The position numbers and the translations under genes were made by a program. The notes beneath the pieces are model-generated. The model saw only the letters and a program-made list of their open reading frames with translations. It ran no database searches and was not told the DNA's origin. Shown here piece by piece: positions 11,780 to 22,614 of a stretch of DNA of 64,000 nt. The stretch comes from Casuarius casuarius (lineage: Eukaryota > Chordata > Aves > Casuariiformes > Casuariidae), in assembly GCA_003342895.1 (NCBI GenBank), contig PTFA01000272.1, forward strand, positions 558,001 to 622,000, read 5' to 3'. Positions within the stretch are counted from its first letter, which is position 1, and each line of letters opens with the position of its first letter.

Positions 11780-14330
11780 AAAGGCTGTTAACTCTCCAGA
11801 TGAGAAACTGCCACCTTGCAAAGAAACTAGCACAAAAGGCTCCTTCCCAGCTCATGGGAAGTGATGCAGCTTATCTGAAATGTAGTCATCCTGACTGCTT
11901 AAGTTTCCTCCAGTAGGCGACAGCTCCACATATGCCAATCCACGCCTGTCCAGTCTGTTGACCTTTACGTTGCAAAATTGTATAAAAACAAAAATAATCA
12001 TGTGCTCAAATAGGAATCAAATGCAGCGCAGCTCTGGCAGCCAATACATCTGATGACCGTATAACGCACAGCGAAGCTGTAAACGAATGACATTCTGAAA
12101 ATCAAGGCAAGCAGTTTTATATCCCTGGGAAAACTACAGCTGGCAGTGCTGGTTGCACAGGCTTTCAGTTTAGAGACGGAGTAGCTGAGTCTTCTCCCAC
12201 TAACACATACTGACACAAGGATGTTTAAGGGAGCCTAATCAATAGGGTTTTGCCACAACCGATTTTCCAGATCATGTAACTGCAGCAGAATTGTGTTTTG
12301 TTACTATCCCCAGAAGACAGAAATTCAACAGTCAATAGTGAGATTACAGGCTTATTTTCTATAGTTGAGAGTGGCAGATTTTAGTCACCCTTTCCACAGC
12401 CCTTTCTTGAGTCACACACATATTTGTCACACATATATCTTCCCTGCTAACTGATTTACTTACAATCCTGAAAGTATCAAGTCATCTTTCAACAGCTCAG
12501 ACTTACTCTACTGCCCTGGGTACTAGAAACTTACCTTTGTCCTGATATAAAAACTGAGATTAAACAGAAATCTGAGTATGCTATGGGGGCCATGCAAATA
12601 TATGGAGAAGGTCAAATATATTCTGTAGACCCTCTATTTGATGTTCTTTGTATAATACGTCTGAATAAAATATCTGAACTTTCTCTGCACTATAACTTCT
12701 GATGTCGTCATCATACTGCTACAGAGAGCTCCTGAATTTTTAATAAGAAAAACAAAACAAACAAATCTTCAAAAACATGCTGACCTTGAATATGCATGGG
12801 AACAAACCAAAAACACAGCCACCAAGCAGACTTTGCTATTATTTGCACATGACTTTTAAGGGGTAAAGTCCATGGCAGTGTGAGTCTTTGACACTTCCCA
12901 GGCAAAAGCCTTCATTAACAGTGAAATCACTAAAAATTCATGCTAAAACATAAATGACTGTTTAGTGAGTTTTCAGACAGTTGGTGTTTGTAGCAAGTAA
13001 CCCTGATCCACTTCAATTAACTCATTACGACCAATTTACAAAAATCAACATCTTAGGCACTCCAAAAACATCTTACTTTGAGCTGATGGAGTACTGCAAA
13101 ACATCTTCTTGTCCATGTAACATAAAGAACAACCCCAGCTGGGAAGCCCACTAGTGCTTTCTTTGCCAGGCTTAATGGCTAAACTCATTAGGTCTGGGGT
13201 AAAGACGACCTGCATATCCTTGGTCCTGTAGCTTTATCTCAGAATTTGGCTTGCAAACATTTGTTTGTCTTTCATCACATAGACACCGGCCTCCCCAGCA
13301 GCATCCCCTTACCTGAGAAGAAGGCTCCACGTAGCTCGGTATTGAGATGTTTTCCTTAATTAGTCTGTTTTTTTTATCTTGCTGCATTTCACTCCATATT
13401 GTTGGAAGCTTTTTTTTTTTTAATGTAGAAACTCACTTTCCTTTCACTGCTTTCCTCTTTCCCACCATTCTTCCCCGGGATCTTTCTTTTATCCCCTCCT
13501 AACCCTCTTTCCCCATTAGACTGGAGACAAAATCTTTGTCTTCTACCTTGCCACCAGCTGGCCAGAGAGCTGAGTTGTGCCACCTCTGGGGACTGGAAGA
13601 ATTCGGACAACTTCTGACCCACTGCCCACAAAGCAGCCAGGACCTCACATTTCTAGTCTGTTGCTACTTCCTCAGCCCGCGCCAGCGCTGCAAGGTCAGC
13701 TGGGACTGTGTCAAATTACCTGAACTGAGGGTTGGGCTCTCAGCTCTTAATTGTAATCTTTCAGCTGTAAGTGTACGGATTGTTACAGAGCTTTAACAGT
13801 GCACGAAAGGCTTGAAGTACCTTGAGTTTGGCAAGGAGATATTATGTGAAAAAAATACCTCTTAGAGTTAGGGTGCTTGATCTTCTAGTGGTGATGAAAT
13901 GAAACCATGACAGGCTCTAAAGCAATTTTCTTCAAGTTCACCATGGCATTCCCTCCAGGAAAACATGAAATACCCTTCCATGCCCATTAAAAAGGAGACG
14001 AAAAGGTGAAAAGGTCTTGGGAATTTAAAAATAATGGAGAGAGAAACTATTATGTTACACTCTGAAGTGTAATTTTGCAATACAAGACACTGCTGGCTAA
14101 CAGTTAATTCCTTCAGAGCTGGATCACCTCCACTTTCAATAACTCACCAACTTTCATAAGAACAATGTGATCAATGTGGATTTAGATCGCTCCGCTTGAT
14201 TCCTACTGCATGTGAAAAACTAGCCAAGGAAATGAGAAAGTGCCTCATTTTCTCTTTTAACTTGAAAAAAGAGGCCTCAAAGCTTTGTGACAGATGTGGC
14301 CCAGCCATTCAGGCATCTCTCAGGGAAATA
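11780..14330. other. Intron, nothing specific recognised
   Basis: Ordinary intronic sequence. It includes a T12 run (13410-13421) followed by a pyrimidine-rich stretch (13440-13510). A 12550-12580 fragment weakly recalls MIR antisense but is too short to call. Confidence 0.5.
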
Positions 14331-14334
14331 CTAG

Positions 14335-14395
14335 GAACTGCTGAGTTTTGGCCTGGCTCTGACACTGCTGACCTTGAGTAAATCGCTTCTGCCTG
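14335..14395 (+). repeat. MIR/CORE-SINE relic, sense
   Basis: TTTTGGCCTGGCTCTGACAC then TGCTGACCTTGAGTAAATCG matches the MIR core (cctggctctgccactta...gtgaccttgggcaagtc). The TG microsatellite starts immediately after it. Confidence 0.65.
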
Positions 14396-14398
14396 TAA

Positions 14399-14480
14399 AC
14401 ACATATATACATATACGTGCGTGCGTGTGTGTGTGTGTGCATGTACACGTATGTATGTATGTATATATATAGAGAGAGGG
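14399..14480 (+). repeat. Compound TA/TG/GTAT microsatellite
   Basis: ACATATATACATATACGTGC is followed by GCGTGTGTGTGTGTGTGC, ACGTATGTATGTATGTATAT and AGAGAGAGGG. Likely length-polymorphic. Confidence 0.9.
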
Positions 14481-14484
14481 AGAA

Positions 14485-15590
14485 AACTCATCCACTTCTG
14501 GCATTCAGTTTGAGATGCACAGGGCCTGATTTGTGCAATGTACTTGTTGTCTGTAGGATGCTAAAGGGCTTTCCACAGCACAAGCAGAGTTTTTAGACCC
14601 CACCAGAGAAATGCTGCTAACAAAAATACTTAAGTGGAGTGGACAGAAAGAAAAATCTGGGGAAGAAATGACTGCAGTAGGACTCTGGGCTTTGCATACT
14701 TAAGTTTTCTTGCCTTTCCATTTCTTTTTCCCTTTCTTTTCTCTCTTAGGTGGATAGACCGACCCTGAAGACATTTTTCACTTTAGGCCAAACAAAACCA
14801 GATATTTTACTAGTTCATCTAGGCAAAATGAAATTAAAATGTGATGAAGGGTTGTATTTTCACAATTTTGCTATTCTGGGTTAAATTCAACATTTTGTTC
14901 AACCAGTACGGCTAGGCTACAATTTACATGGGCCTTAATTAAGAGCTATATTTTTGGAAAACACTCAGAACTACTTCTGTAAATATCCTCCCACTGGCTA
15001 TGCAAACCATCTACCAGTTCCACATATGAATATTCAGAGTTTGTCATAAGGTCATTGTAGTACCTAATGATACTTTAGATAAGCAATACAATGTAGCCAG
15101 CAGGAGCATGAAATACAATTCAGAAAGCAGGACGGTGCCTGCCCAACTTGGACATCATTGCTCAGATGTTAGCCAGTTGTTCCAACTTAATGACTCAAGC
15201 TGGTGCCTTTTGCTTGGCTAATGACAGCTCCTCAGCTATGCTGATCTTGACCCAGATTCCTCTCTGGCTCAGTGTGGAAATTCAGGACAGGGCACTCCAT
15301 AAGGTGATACTAGCTATCATCTAACTGGCACAGAAGAAAGTGTTTGGACATACCCACAGCAGAAAATATACAAGAAGCCTCTCTATTAAGGTCTAATAAA
15401 AACCTTGAAATTTCAGGTGCAGGTACCTCTGATTCAAAATGTGCATTAAGATTAAAGTTTTGTGACCTGACCCTAAGACAAATGTATTTCCTTATCATGC
15501 ATGTCTCCAAAGGAGACCGGCACAATTTGCATAGCTGAGTTAAGCTCAATATACTGTCTGAGACGCAGCATGCTGGCCTCATTACTCATT
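14485..15590. other. Intron, nothing specific recognised
   Basis: AT-rich intronic sequence including a pyrimidine-rich run (14700-14750). No exon or known repeat was recognised. Confidence 0.55.
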
Positions 15591-15598
15591 ACCATCTA

Positions 15599-15652
15599 CA
15601 AGGTGCATTTCCACTGAGCTTTAAATGTGCTTGAAGGGCTTCAAGCACCTTG
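15599..15652. repeat. Nested short inverted repeats
   Basis: GTGCTTGAAG (15627-15636), GG, CTTCAAGCAC (15639-15648) is a perfect 10-bp-arm palindrome with a 2-base loop. A second pair, CAAGGTGC (15599-15606) and GCACCTTG (15645-15652), overlaps it. The two could form alternative small stems. Confidence 0.75.
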
Positions 15653-15654
15653 GC

Positions 15655-16257
15655 GAGGGGATGCACAGAATGCACCACAGGTCCCACTCTCAGTGCAAGC
15701 GCGGAAGCTGTTGCTCAAGAGATGCAGGTGAAGTGGCTGCTCTTCCCCGAGATCATGCCTCAAGGCCAGTATTGATCAGACTACTCTCTGTCCGCACGGC
15801 CACTCTGTCACTCAACTACGGAGTATAAAATGGCTCCAAACATGCTCAGGCCAGTGGGAATCCTTCTGCTGTCAGAGCGACAGTGATAAAACCCAGCAGG
15901 GAGGTAGGAGCTATGCACAGAACTGCCACACTCTCACAGGGAGCTCCAAACACTTGTAAGGAAGAAAGGGCTGCTTGTAAATCACTGAATGTGAATCCTG
16001 GATTGTCATGTGGCAGGGGAGCAGTGGAAGAGAGTCAGATAAATATTTCACATGCTTGGACCTTGCAGTACAAAGGAATCATTGAAATGCTGGTTGAAAG
16101 GAACAAACGTTTGCCCTTGGGCTCATGCTTGTGTGCTTAAAACAAGGCTACTTGCCAATATTAGATGAGGCCAAGTCATAGGCTTTCAGAAGGATACGTG
16201 AGGGGGGTGGCTGTGACACTCTACAGGGTAAGAGGGAGCAAGGGAGTGTTGTGTCTT
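15655..16257. other. Intron flanking the SHROOM3 donor, nothing specific recognised
   Basis: About 600 bases immediately downstream of the exon in gene orientation. The composition is ordinary and no other conserved splice-like element was recognised. Confidence 0.5.
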
Positions 16258-16263
16258 GCCTAC
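16258..16263 (-). promoter_or_regulatory. SHROOM3: 5' splice site of the SHROOM3 exon (GTAGGC)
   Basis: On the minus strand the exon ends CGCAG and is followed by GTAGGC. The exon leaves a two-base overhang (AG), so the next exon must supply the third base of an Arg codon. In SHROOM3 the following residue is indeed Arg. Confidence 0.85.
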
Positions 16264-16418
16264 CTGCGGACGACTAGCTTCAGTTTCTTGTAGGACCCTT
16301 TAACCAGGGAGATGGCCTCTCTCCTGGAGCTGCTCAGTTCCACTTCATTGATGTTCACCACCTCATCACCAGCCTGCAGCTTGGAAGGCAGGGAGTCCGC
16401 TTTACCTCCCTCTTCGAT
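16264..16418 (-). CDS. SHROOM3: SHROOM3 internal coding exon, second half of the PDZ domain (exon 2 equivalent)
   Basis: This 155-base exon has 51 complete codons plus two bases (AG) that pair with the next exon to give Arg. The peptide starts [20 protein letters not shown], continues [20 protein letters not shown] and ends [11 protein letters not shown]. It contains the PDZ strand motif [12 protein letters not shown], the alpha-B helix ([10 protein letters not shown]) and the last strand (LKLVV). From memory, mammalian SHROOM3 differs at only about ten positions here (for example [20 protein letters not shown] and [20 protein letters not shown]), closer than SHROOM2 or SHROOM4. The alpha-B1 position, usually His in class I PDZ domains, is Arg here as in SHROOM3. 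Shroom proteins recruit ROCK and bind apical F-actin to drive apical constriction, for example in neural tube closure; the PDZ domain is present only in the long isoform. The carboxylate-binding loop (GFTLKGG region) must be in the preceding exon, which is not in view. Reading frame is open, with no damage. Confidence 0.93.
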
Positions 16419-16453
16419 CTACACAGGAAAGAGAGGAAAAAGAAATGGTGAGA
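16419..16453 (-). promoter_or_regulatory. SHROOM3: 3' splice site of the SHROOM3 exon (AG, polypyrimidine tract, branch candidate)
   Basis: Read on the minus strand, the bases just before the exon form a long pyrimidine tract (TTTCTTTTTCCTCTCTTTCC) followed by TGTGTAG. A CTCAC sequence, with its A at about 16449 (30 bases from the acceptor), is a reasonable branch point. The exon begins in phase 0 directly after the AG, which agrees with the codon boundary expected for SHROOM3. Confidence 0.85.
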
Positions 16454-16974
16454 CACGCCTGCCACAGTTTGGCTGTCACGTGCAGAGCTGAACATGCATT
16501 TCTGTAGAAGGAACAGACCAAAACTCAGCGCTCCAAATAAAAACCATCATCTCCCTCTCCCAGCCAGCTTCCCAAAAGGTCTGTGCTTACCTCCCCCTAC
16601 ATTTCATAAGGATAGAAGCTGGGGCTTGGCAGCCAAATGACTTCTGCCAAGAAGTTTTGTTTTGAATAAGCCTAAAAAGTCTTTGGTATTTGGAAGCAGT
16701 AAATGCCAGCAAAACAGTCATGGAACATCTCCTGATAAGAGCACCCAGGCACAAGCCCAAGCACAAAGCCTGGATTAGAAGAGCTTGGTATGATTTTCTG
16801 TTCAGGCTCCTGTTCATGATCTAGCTGGCTCATTAGCAACAGCTTGTTGCTTACAGGCCAGCAGTAGAGCAGATGCACATAGGTGCATGTAGTTAATGGC
16901 ATGCAGCAGCTCTGTAGTGTTTTTCAGCTAAGGATTTCAAAGAACAGTATAAAAGAAAGTAGAGAATTATTCTA

Positions 16975-17045
16975 ATTTTATGAGAAGGTAAGTAGCTTGC
17001 CCAACGCTATGCAGTGGCAAAGCGAGTAAGAGAATCTCAGGGCAT
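16975..17045 (-). repeat. MIR/CORE-SINE relic, antisense
   Basis: TGAGAAGGTAAGTAGCTTGC then CCAACGCTATGCAGTGGCAA corresponds to the antisense MIR core (gaggttaagtaacttgcccaaggtcacacag...gtggcagagc). Confidence 0.65.
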
Positions 17046-17049
17046 TTTC

Positions 17050-18920
17050 TTCTCTGTTTGGAATGGTCCATCGTGCCCATTGTATGGTCCTTCATGCACA
17101 CTGATTCCCCATCAGGGTGTCAGCAGTGATGCACCAAGTGACAAGCGACAAAGCAGAGGACAAGAAAACCTCTGACTCCCACCTTTGTGCACTAGTGCAC
17201 TACCCCTCAGAAAGGCACATGAGCATAGTAATACTGAAGACTAGCAGAGAGTAGGTTATAAATGGGTTAATGCGCTGTGAACCCTGAATTTCTGGAGACT
17301 GAAGCACAACCAAAATGGCTCTTATTACAAAACCTGCCACCACAAAAATCTGATACTCAAAGCACTTGGCAGTCCACGTTCAACGGAAGCTGCAACCTCT
17401 GTTAGCAGTCATCATGTCGCCCACACTTAAGTATAACACCATGTGGCACATTAGAAGTATGATCTCTTGCTTCAGTCTTTTACCTTCCCAAGCATTACAC
17501 TGAAACAAAAAAATGCAGCTGAATTGGAGACTGATTCAGCCAGTGGAAGGGCTGAGTATTTGCAGGGGTGCCATTTTCTGAGAAGTGAAATGCACACACA
17601 CTTCTGGAAGTTACTCTTATTTCAAGTTATGCCAGGTAAAGTGTAACTGAGCCATAACTCAGACATGTAATTCAGCACATGTAGACATATTACCTAGATT
17701 TTTTACCAGTACATTAGTTTCAATGTTGAATGGCAATTTCTCATAGGCAAAGGTGCTCTGTTCTTCTGAACAATAGTATTCAGGCTCATGCATCTTACAG
17801 CACTTAAAATGTGACTTCGACAAACATTAGCCAATCAATTGTCTCAGCCCCCTACAAAGGCAGGTAAAAATCATTGTGTCATTCATTCCACCAGGAAGTC
17901 ATTCCACTGAAGAATGAGTTTTTTCTTTTCTTCTTAAGAACTGGATAAAACCACAGGAATGAGACTTCATATAAAGAGCCTTGTATCACAATCACCAGGA
18001 AGGATTAGAGATGAAACATTAGACCTTGCTGCCAACATAAATAAATAACAAACTAAAAATGCAGTATTGCTCCAGCTTGTTGCTGTTGTAAAGAAAATCA
18101 GGTGGGTACCATTTAAACTAAATACAATAGAGTGGGACACTATGGGGTAGATTAACCTGAGATACAGTCAACAGAAGGGACTTTTGGTTTTGTTCTTGTT
18201 TTGTTATGTTAGATCACACATAATGGAGAAAAGGCGTTCTTGGACCAGTATCTACTTGTACCAACTACTTCAAAGGAAGAGATACTCATCAGAAGCATTC
18301 GTATTAACTTCAGCCTTGAAAAAAACCTCAGCCTTAAAAACCACAGTTATATCCCAAAATCATGATCTGTGTTTTGCCCTTTAATAATCCCAAGTTTTAT
18401 TTACATATTCTACTGTTTTTCATTCCACAGGATCACTTTTTTAAAGTTCTCTCTGCAGCCACATGGGCTAGACATTTGTTTTTCTGCCCTTTTCTTAATG
18501 AAAATGGGAGGTTGGATTCTTCCATAATCACAGTCGTAAATAATCTGAAATCTGAGAGTTTAAGGAAACACTAAATACTTCAATGCTTCTGGTAAGATTG
18601 CTAATGGTGGTAACATTGTGAACAGCTCTAAGAGAAATCTTTCTTCCTGATATATTCCTGCTTACGCCTTCTTATGCCAGTTTATGCCCTTCTTTCCAAG
18701 CACCCACTTAATTTTCAGTATTTATTTTAAAATAAACATTGAACTTAATGCATGTTGTGCATCTAGTGGTTTATGAGAATCTGTGCTTTGCACAGGTAAA
18801 CACAGCAACCAAGAGAAACCACCCTGCCATCTCCTTACCAGGTCCTGATTATGAGACTCTTTCTCTTATCACTCTATGTCTGGGCTTAGCGACCTGAACG
18901 AAATCTAGCCTGCAGAATAC
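17050..18920. other. Intron, nothing specific recognised
   Basis: AT-rich intron. A small imperfect direct repeat is at 18306-18345 (TTCAGCCTTGAAAAAAACC then TCAGCCTTAAAAACC). No exon was seen. Confidence 0.55.
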
Positions 18921-18949
18921 GCATGTTGGCGTGTGTACACATCTCAAGT

Positions 18950-19900
18950 TTTATTTGACTTGGCAAGCTGGCTCCATGAGCACAGGGGCTGTGCGTTCAC
19001 TACAGTGGATGCAAGATAAGGGACACGGACATGCTGAGCATGGGGCAAGGAAAGGCGGGATGATCCGTTTTGACATCGATGTGATCCTAGAAATCACACC
19101 CTCCAACCGCTGTCGGTGTTTGGGGTGTTCGGAGCTCCACGACTCAGGCAGACTACAGTCCCAGGCAAAAAGGAGGAGAGGGGAAGCAGGGGAAGGGGGC
19201 TGTGCATCTCTACAGCTATGGCTGCATCACTCGGCAAACACGCAAGTGCTCCTGGGCGGCGTGTCACAGGAAGGACCCCATAAGGTCCTGCAGTAACTGG
19301 CAAAGTTTAATGAACTCACTGAGGTGTGTGTCAGGGCCCTGAGGGCACTAACAGACCGTGATGGGCCTGACCAGCCTCACCGAGGTCCTCTGTCTGTGTC
19401 CCCTGCCCAGGGCCCCCATTTAAGCTCAGCCCTGGGGTTTCAGCCCCCGCCTGAGCTGCGTCGTAGGTGTGCCAGTCTCCAGCTCAGCCACAGCCATGCC
19501 CAGCCATGGAGTCCTGTTGATCTGGGCTCTGACCTGCTGATTGACTCCCCGGTTTGACGTCAGACCTGCTCTATCACTCTGGTCCTGCCTGCTGATCACT
19601 GGGCTGTGTCACCATCACTGGACCTGACACTGACTTGCATCCCTGGCTTGACCTTGAAGCCGTCTCGTCACCACCATCTCGCCTGATGGCCTGGACTCTT
19701 GGCTGAACCTGGCTGCCACCTCCAGGTATGTCCTGCTTGCCTTGAGAGGCCCCTGTCCTGCCAGCCGTGTTATCGTGCTCGGCTCCCAGGCCCTGCCCCT
19801 TCGAGAGCAGCCGGCCCTGGCGCGGCCCTGACACTGTGCGTCCTGGCAAGTAAGGAGCAGCCATGCGGTCTCCCCTGCTAGCCCGACTCTCCAAAGTAGT
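18950..19900. other. GC-rich block with pseudo-repetitive CTG/GAC-rich text
   Basis: Composition changes sharply from AT-rich intron to GC- and CpG-richer DNA with recurring words such as GACCTGCTGATTGACTCC, CTGGACCTGACACTGACTTG and CTGGCTTGACCTTGAAG. That wording recalls GC-rich LTR fragments in sauropsid genomes, but I cannot assign a family and see no paired LTR ends. A perfect CRE (TGACGTCA) lies at 19555-19562. Open frames on both strands follow from composition and resemble no protein I know. Confidence 0.4.
19555..19562. promoter_or_regulatory. Perfect CRE palindrome TGACGTCA
   Basis: The full 8-base cAMP response element sits inside the GC-rich block. The site is certain as sequence; any function is speculative. 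Confidence 0.35.
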
Positions 19901-20101
19901 CAATCACCTAAGCTGCTGCCTCTGGGCTAACCAGAGCTTGTCTGCTGGAGCAGAAGCAACGATACAGCTTATTGCAGCTCTTGAAGCTCTAGTGACTGAC
20001 TGTGTGCCCAGCTCCAGACATCAGTCAGGATTCAGATCACAGTAACTTTGCTCCTTGGCATTGATCATGTCTGTAAAGTTACACATGTTTTTCAGTCTTT
20101 G

Positions 20102-20222
20102 ATTCAGCAAAACACTTTAAAAGGTGCTTTGTTTAAAATATGTGCTACAATCTGAGTGTAATCAATAAAGCACTTAAGCAAATGCTTGCACAAGCTGATG
20201 CTTGAATGCTTTGCTGAATAGA
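20102..20222. repeat. Fossil palindromic repeat (ATTCAGCAAAGCACTT type)
   Basis: The left end reads GATTCAGCAAAACACTTTAA. The right end reads AAAGCACTTAAGCAAATGCT and then GAATGCTTTGCTGAATAG. The outer ends are reverse complements of each other (ATTCAGCAAA...CTTTGCTGAAT). I recognise this as an old palindromic, MITE-like amniote repeat whose consensus is about attcagcaaagcacttaagc...gcttaagtgctttgctgaat. Confidence 0.7.
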
Positions 20223-20224
20223 TG

Positions 20225-21200
20225 TTTAACATGCTCAGGCTCCCCTTTCTGCAAAGTGGAGGAAAAACATTAGCAAATTGGAGCTAACAGCACTAGCATA
20301 ACTATGTGGTTGTCCTCATTCCAAGGGCCGCAGATACAGCATCTTTCCTTAGCAAACTAGATCATCAGGCTCTTGTGATTTCTTTAGAAATGACTTTAAG
20401 AAAGTTCTTCTTGAAACTCTTGGGCACCACAAGATTGTGCAGAATTTCAGACCAATGTTTTGTGATTGCATGACTGTTAAATCATTTCACCCTGACACAC
20501 AACCTCTCCTGACAGACTGACAAAAGAAAGTCCTTTCCATCTCCTTTTTCCTCTCTTTAAGCAAAGAAAGTTTCTGGCCACTTTCTCTAAAGAGCAAAAA
20601 CTGCACCTACCAGGAGGAAATGGGACACCAGTCAATTAATTCCCTTTTTCACAAATGTAATGCTGGGCATTCACCACAGTATTAATAAACACATTGGGAG
20701 TGATTTCTTACAGATTAAAAACCTGTTGTCAACACCATAACTGGATCTTTCAAAACCTGGTCTTCCATCCAGAAACTGCACAGAGGCTGAAAGCAGGAAG
20801 GCGAAAGCAACATGGCTTAAAAAAGAAGCAAAAGGCTACAAATTTGGAAGTTACTTTTAAAAACCAACAGCAGATCTGCAGCAGAACACGTTACTATATA
20901 CCCTAGGATGGATCAACTGTGTATGCTGGAGTCTTTAAACTGAGGCTTGCAAGGCCACGTAGTGGGCTGCAGAACTGCATTAAAGAATGTCTTTGAGGAA
21001 AGTTTGTTAGCATGAGTACAGAGTGATCTGTAAGAAATTCCTGTTGACAATGATCTGCTTTCCTCCTGTGTACTTAAACCATCCACAAACAAGATCCAAA
21101 ACATGGCCCACATTTTGTGATTAGAAGCTTTTCATGGCAGCATCAAAACTGGATTATCTGTGTACCCAGAGAGAATCTGAATGGAGATATGGATTGATCT
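20225..21200. other. Intron, nothing specific recognised
   Basis: Ordinary intron. TTTAAACTGAGGCTTGCAAG (about 20936) weakly recalls antisense MIR but is too short to call with confidence. Confidence 0.5.
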
Positions 21201-21207
21201 TTTGTTG

Positions 21208-21289
21208 TTTAGGTACAGCTGTCTCATTTGTTAGTAATCTGTTAGTCTTCCCATCTGCCTATTGCTTAGGTACAGTCATCTCATCTGTT
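21208..21289 (+). repeat. Imperfect direct repeat, two 25-base units 57 bases apart
   Basis: TTTAGGTACAGCTGTCTCAT (from 21208) and CTTAGGTACAGTCATCTCAT (from 21265) begin two 25-base units that agree at about 20 positions. Origin unknown; a small local duplication is likely. Confidence 0.6.
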
Positions 21290-22189
21290 TGGCTGGGGTT
21301 CCCTGGACGTGAGTTTCCTCAAGTTCCTGGAGGAAAATGTTCTCAACAGCCCTGTGACCTGGCAATATCACGTGGAGAGGCAAAAGAGGCAAAAAGACTC
21401 CTGGGTTTCCACCGAAAGTCCAGAGATGAGACACTTTCTCCTAAAGCAGTGTTCAGATGTTCCACGTTGTAAGAAGGCCACTTCCTCTCCCTGAATGCCT
21501 CTGAAAATATTTGTGTTTCAGGAGTGTTAACATTTCAAGGAAGAGACTGACTAATTCAAAAAAAGCAAGCTGCACCATAAGCACATCGTTTTATCTCTAG
21601 CAAATGCAACAATCATCAACGAAAACAAACAAATCTCAGTGTGAACGTAACCTACTCAAATGAACACTTGCTTCACTGGACAAGGATGAGCAAAGTCAAA
21701 GATGGGACCCTGCTGAGTCTGTGATTAAGGACCGTATGATCAAAGATGCTTGCAAAACTGTGTGCGCCTGAACAGATAAATAAATACACACGCAGGCCAC
21801 TTCTGCATGTGGTTACCTTCTCCGAACAGCCAGTCTCATTCTGGTGACCAGGCCCCAAGTGAGAAGAAATGAGAATGTAGGTCTTCAACTGTCCCCTAAA
21901 CCTCAAGTTGCTCCAAGTGCTGTCAGTCAACAAGGGCAGAGCGAATAGTGCAGTCTATTGTTTTAAGTGTATAAGTTGGGCTAGAGTAGTTTGAGCAGCC
22001 ACAGCGCTGCAAAATCACCCTCCACAGTCACTTGCGCCAGCAATTTAATCGCTGTAAGCTACATGACCTAGCATAAGAGGTCAATCAATAGCCAGTAACA
22101 CCTCTTATGGTTTATTTAAGCTGAGAAAAAGTAGGTGATGTGGAGCCAGCAAACCGTCTGGGCAAGGAATCATCACTCAATCCATCAGG

Positions 22190-22220
22190 GGCAGGAGGAG
22201 CCAGCAGGAGCCAGCCGGGG
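22190..22220 (+). repeat. Short GGAGCCAGCA tandem
   Basis: GGCAGGAGGAGCCAGCAGGA then GCCAGCCGGGG shows about two copies of a GGAGCCAGC unit. Confidence 0.5.
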
Positions 22221-22504
22221 ACTGATGATTTTTTCCTTTTGCCTGAATCGAGCCAATTGCTCTGCCAAGTCGAGTTATGAGAGGCGACTCTGATGAGCAC
22301 AGGGGGAAGGAATGCTTAAGAAACAGGTTGGTTTTGCCCTCCATGTGGTGGACTAAAGCTTAGTGGGGTGGATGCAATGCCAGGTGCTACTACAGGCAGT
22401 GTGAGCAGAGTCAGCTGCCCGGGTGCTTCCACATGGTGAGCAGAATCCCTCTCCTGGAAATCAGTCGGAGTATCTGCACAGCAAAACATTCATCAAGAGC
22501 AGAA

Positions 22505-22610
22505 AGACACTTGGTTTCTGTGCCTCAGTTTCCCACCTGTAAAGTTTAGTCAGTTATTATTGCCTTTGTCTGCCCTCTCTATTTAGTGTGTGAGCTCTCG
22601 GTGGGCAGTG
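22505..22610 (+). repeat. MIR-type SINE relic, sense
   Basis: TCTGTGCCTCAGTTTCCCAC then CTGTAAAGTTTAGTC, TTATTATTGCC and GTGTGAGCTCTCGGTGGGCA matches the sauropsid MIR arrangement (gcctcagtttccccatctgtaaaatggg...ttgtaagctctttggggcagg). Confidence 0.8.
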
Positions 22611-22614
22611 GGGA

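Larger units (their letters stand above)
1..16263 (-). other. SHROOM3: SHROOM3 downstream intron (intron 2 equivalent), partial
   Basis: This stretch lies 3' of the exon in gene orientation. I looked on the minus strand for the next coding exon (the region that in mammals contains SGGVKLRLKHR and HSWHTTK-like sequence) and did not see it, so it probably lies left of base 1. The stretch holds a CpG-rich left end, MIR relics, microsatellites and short palindromes. Confidence 0.65.

Noticed and set aside
1..16263. Search for the next SHROOM3 coding exon on the minus strand
   Set aside because: No sequence resembling the region after the PDZ domain was found; it is probably left of base 1.
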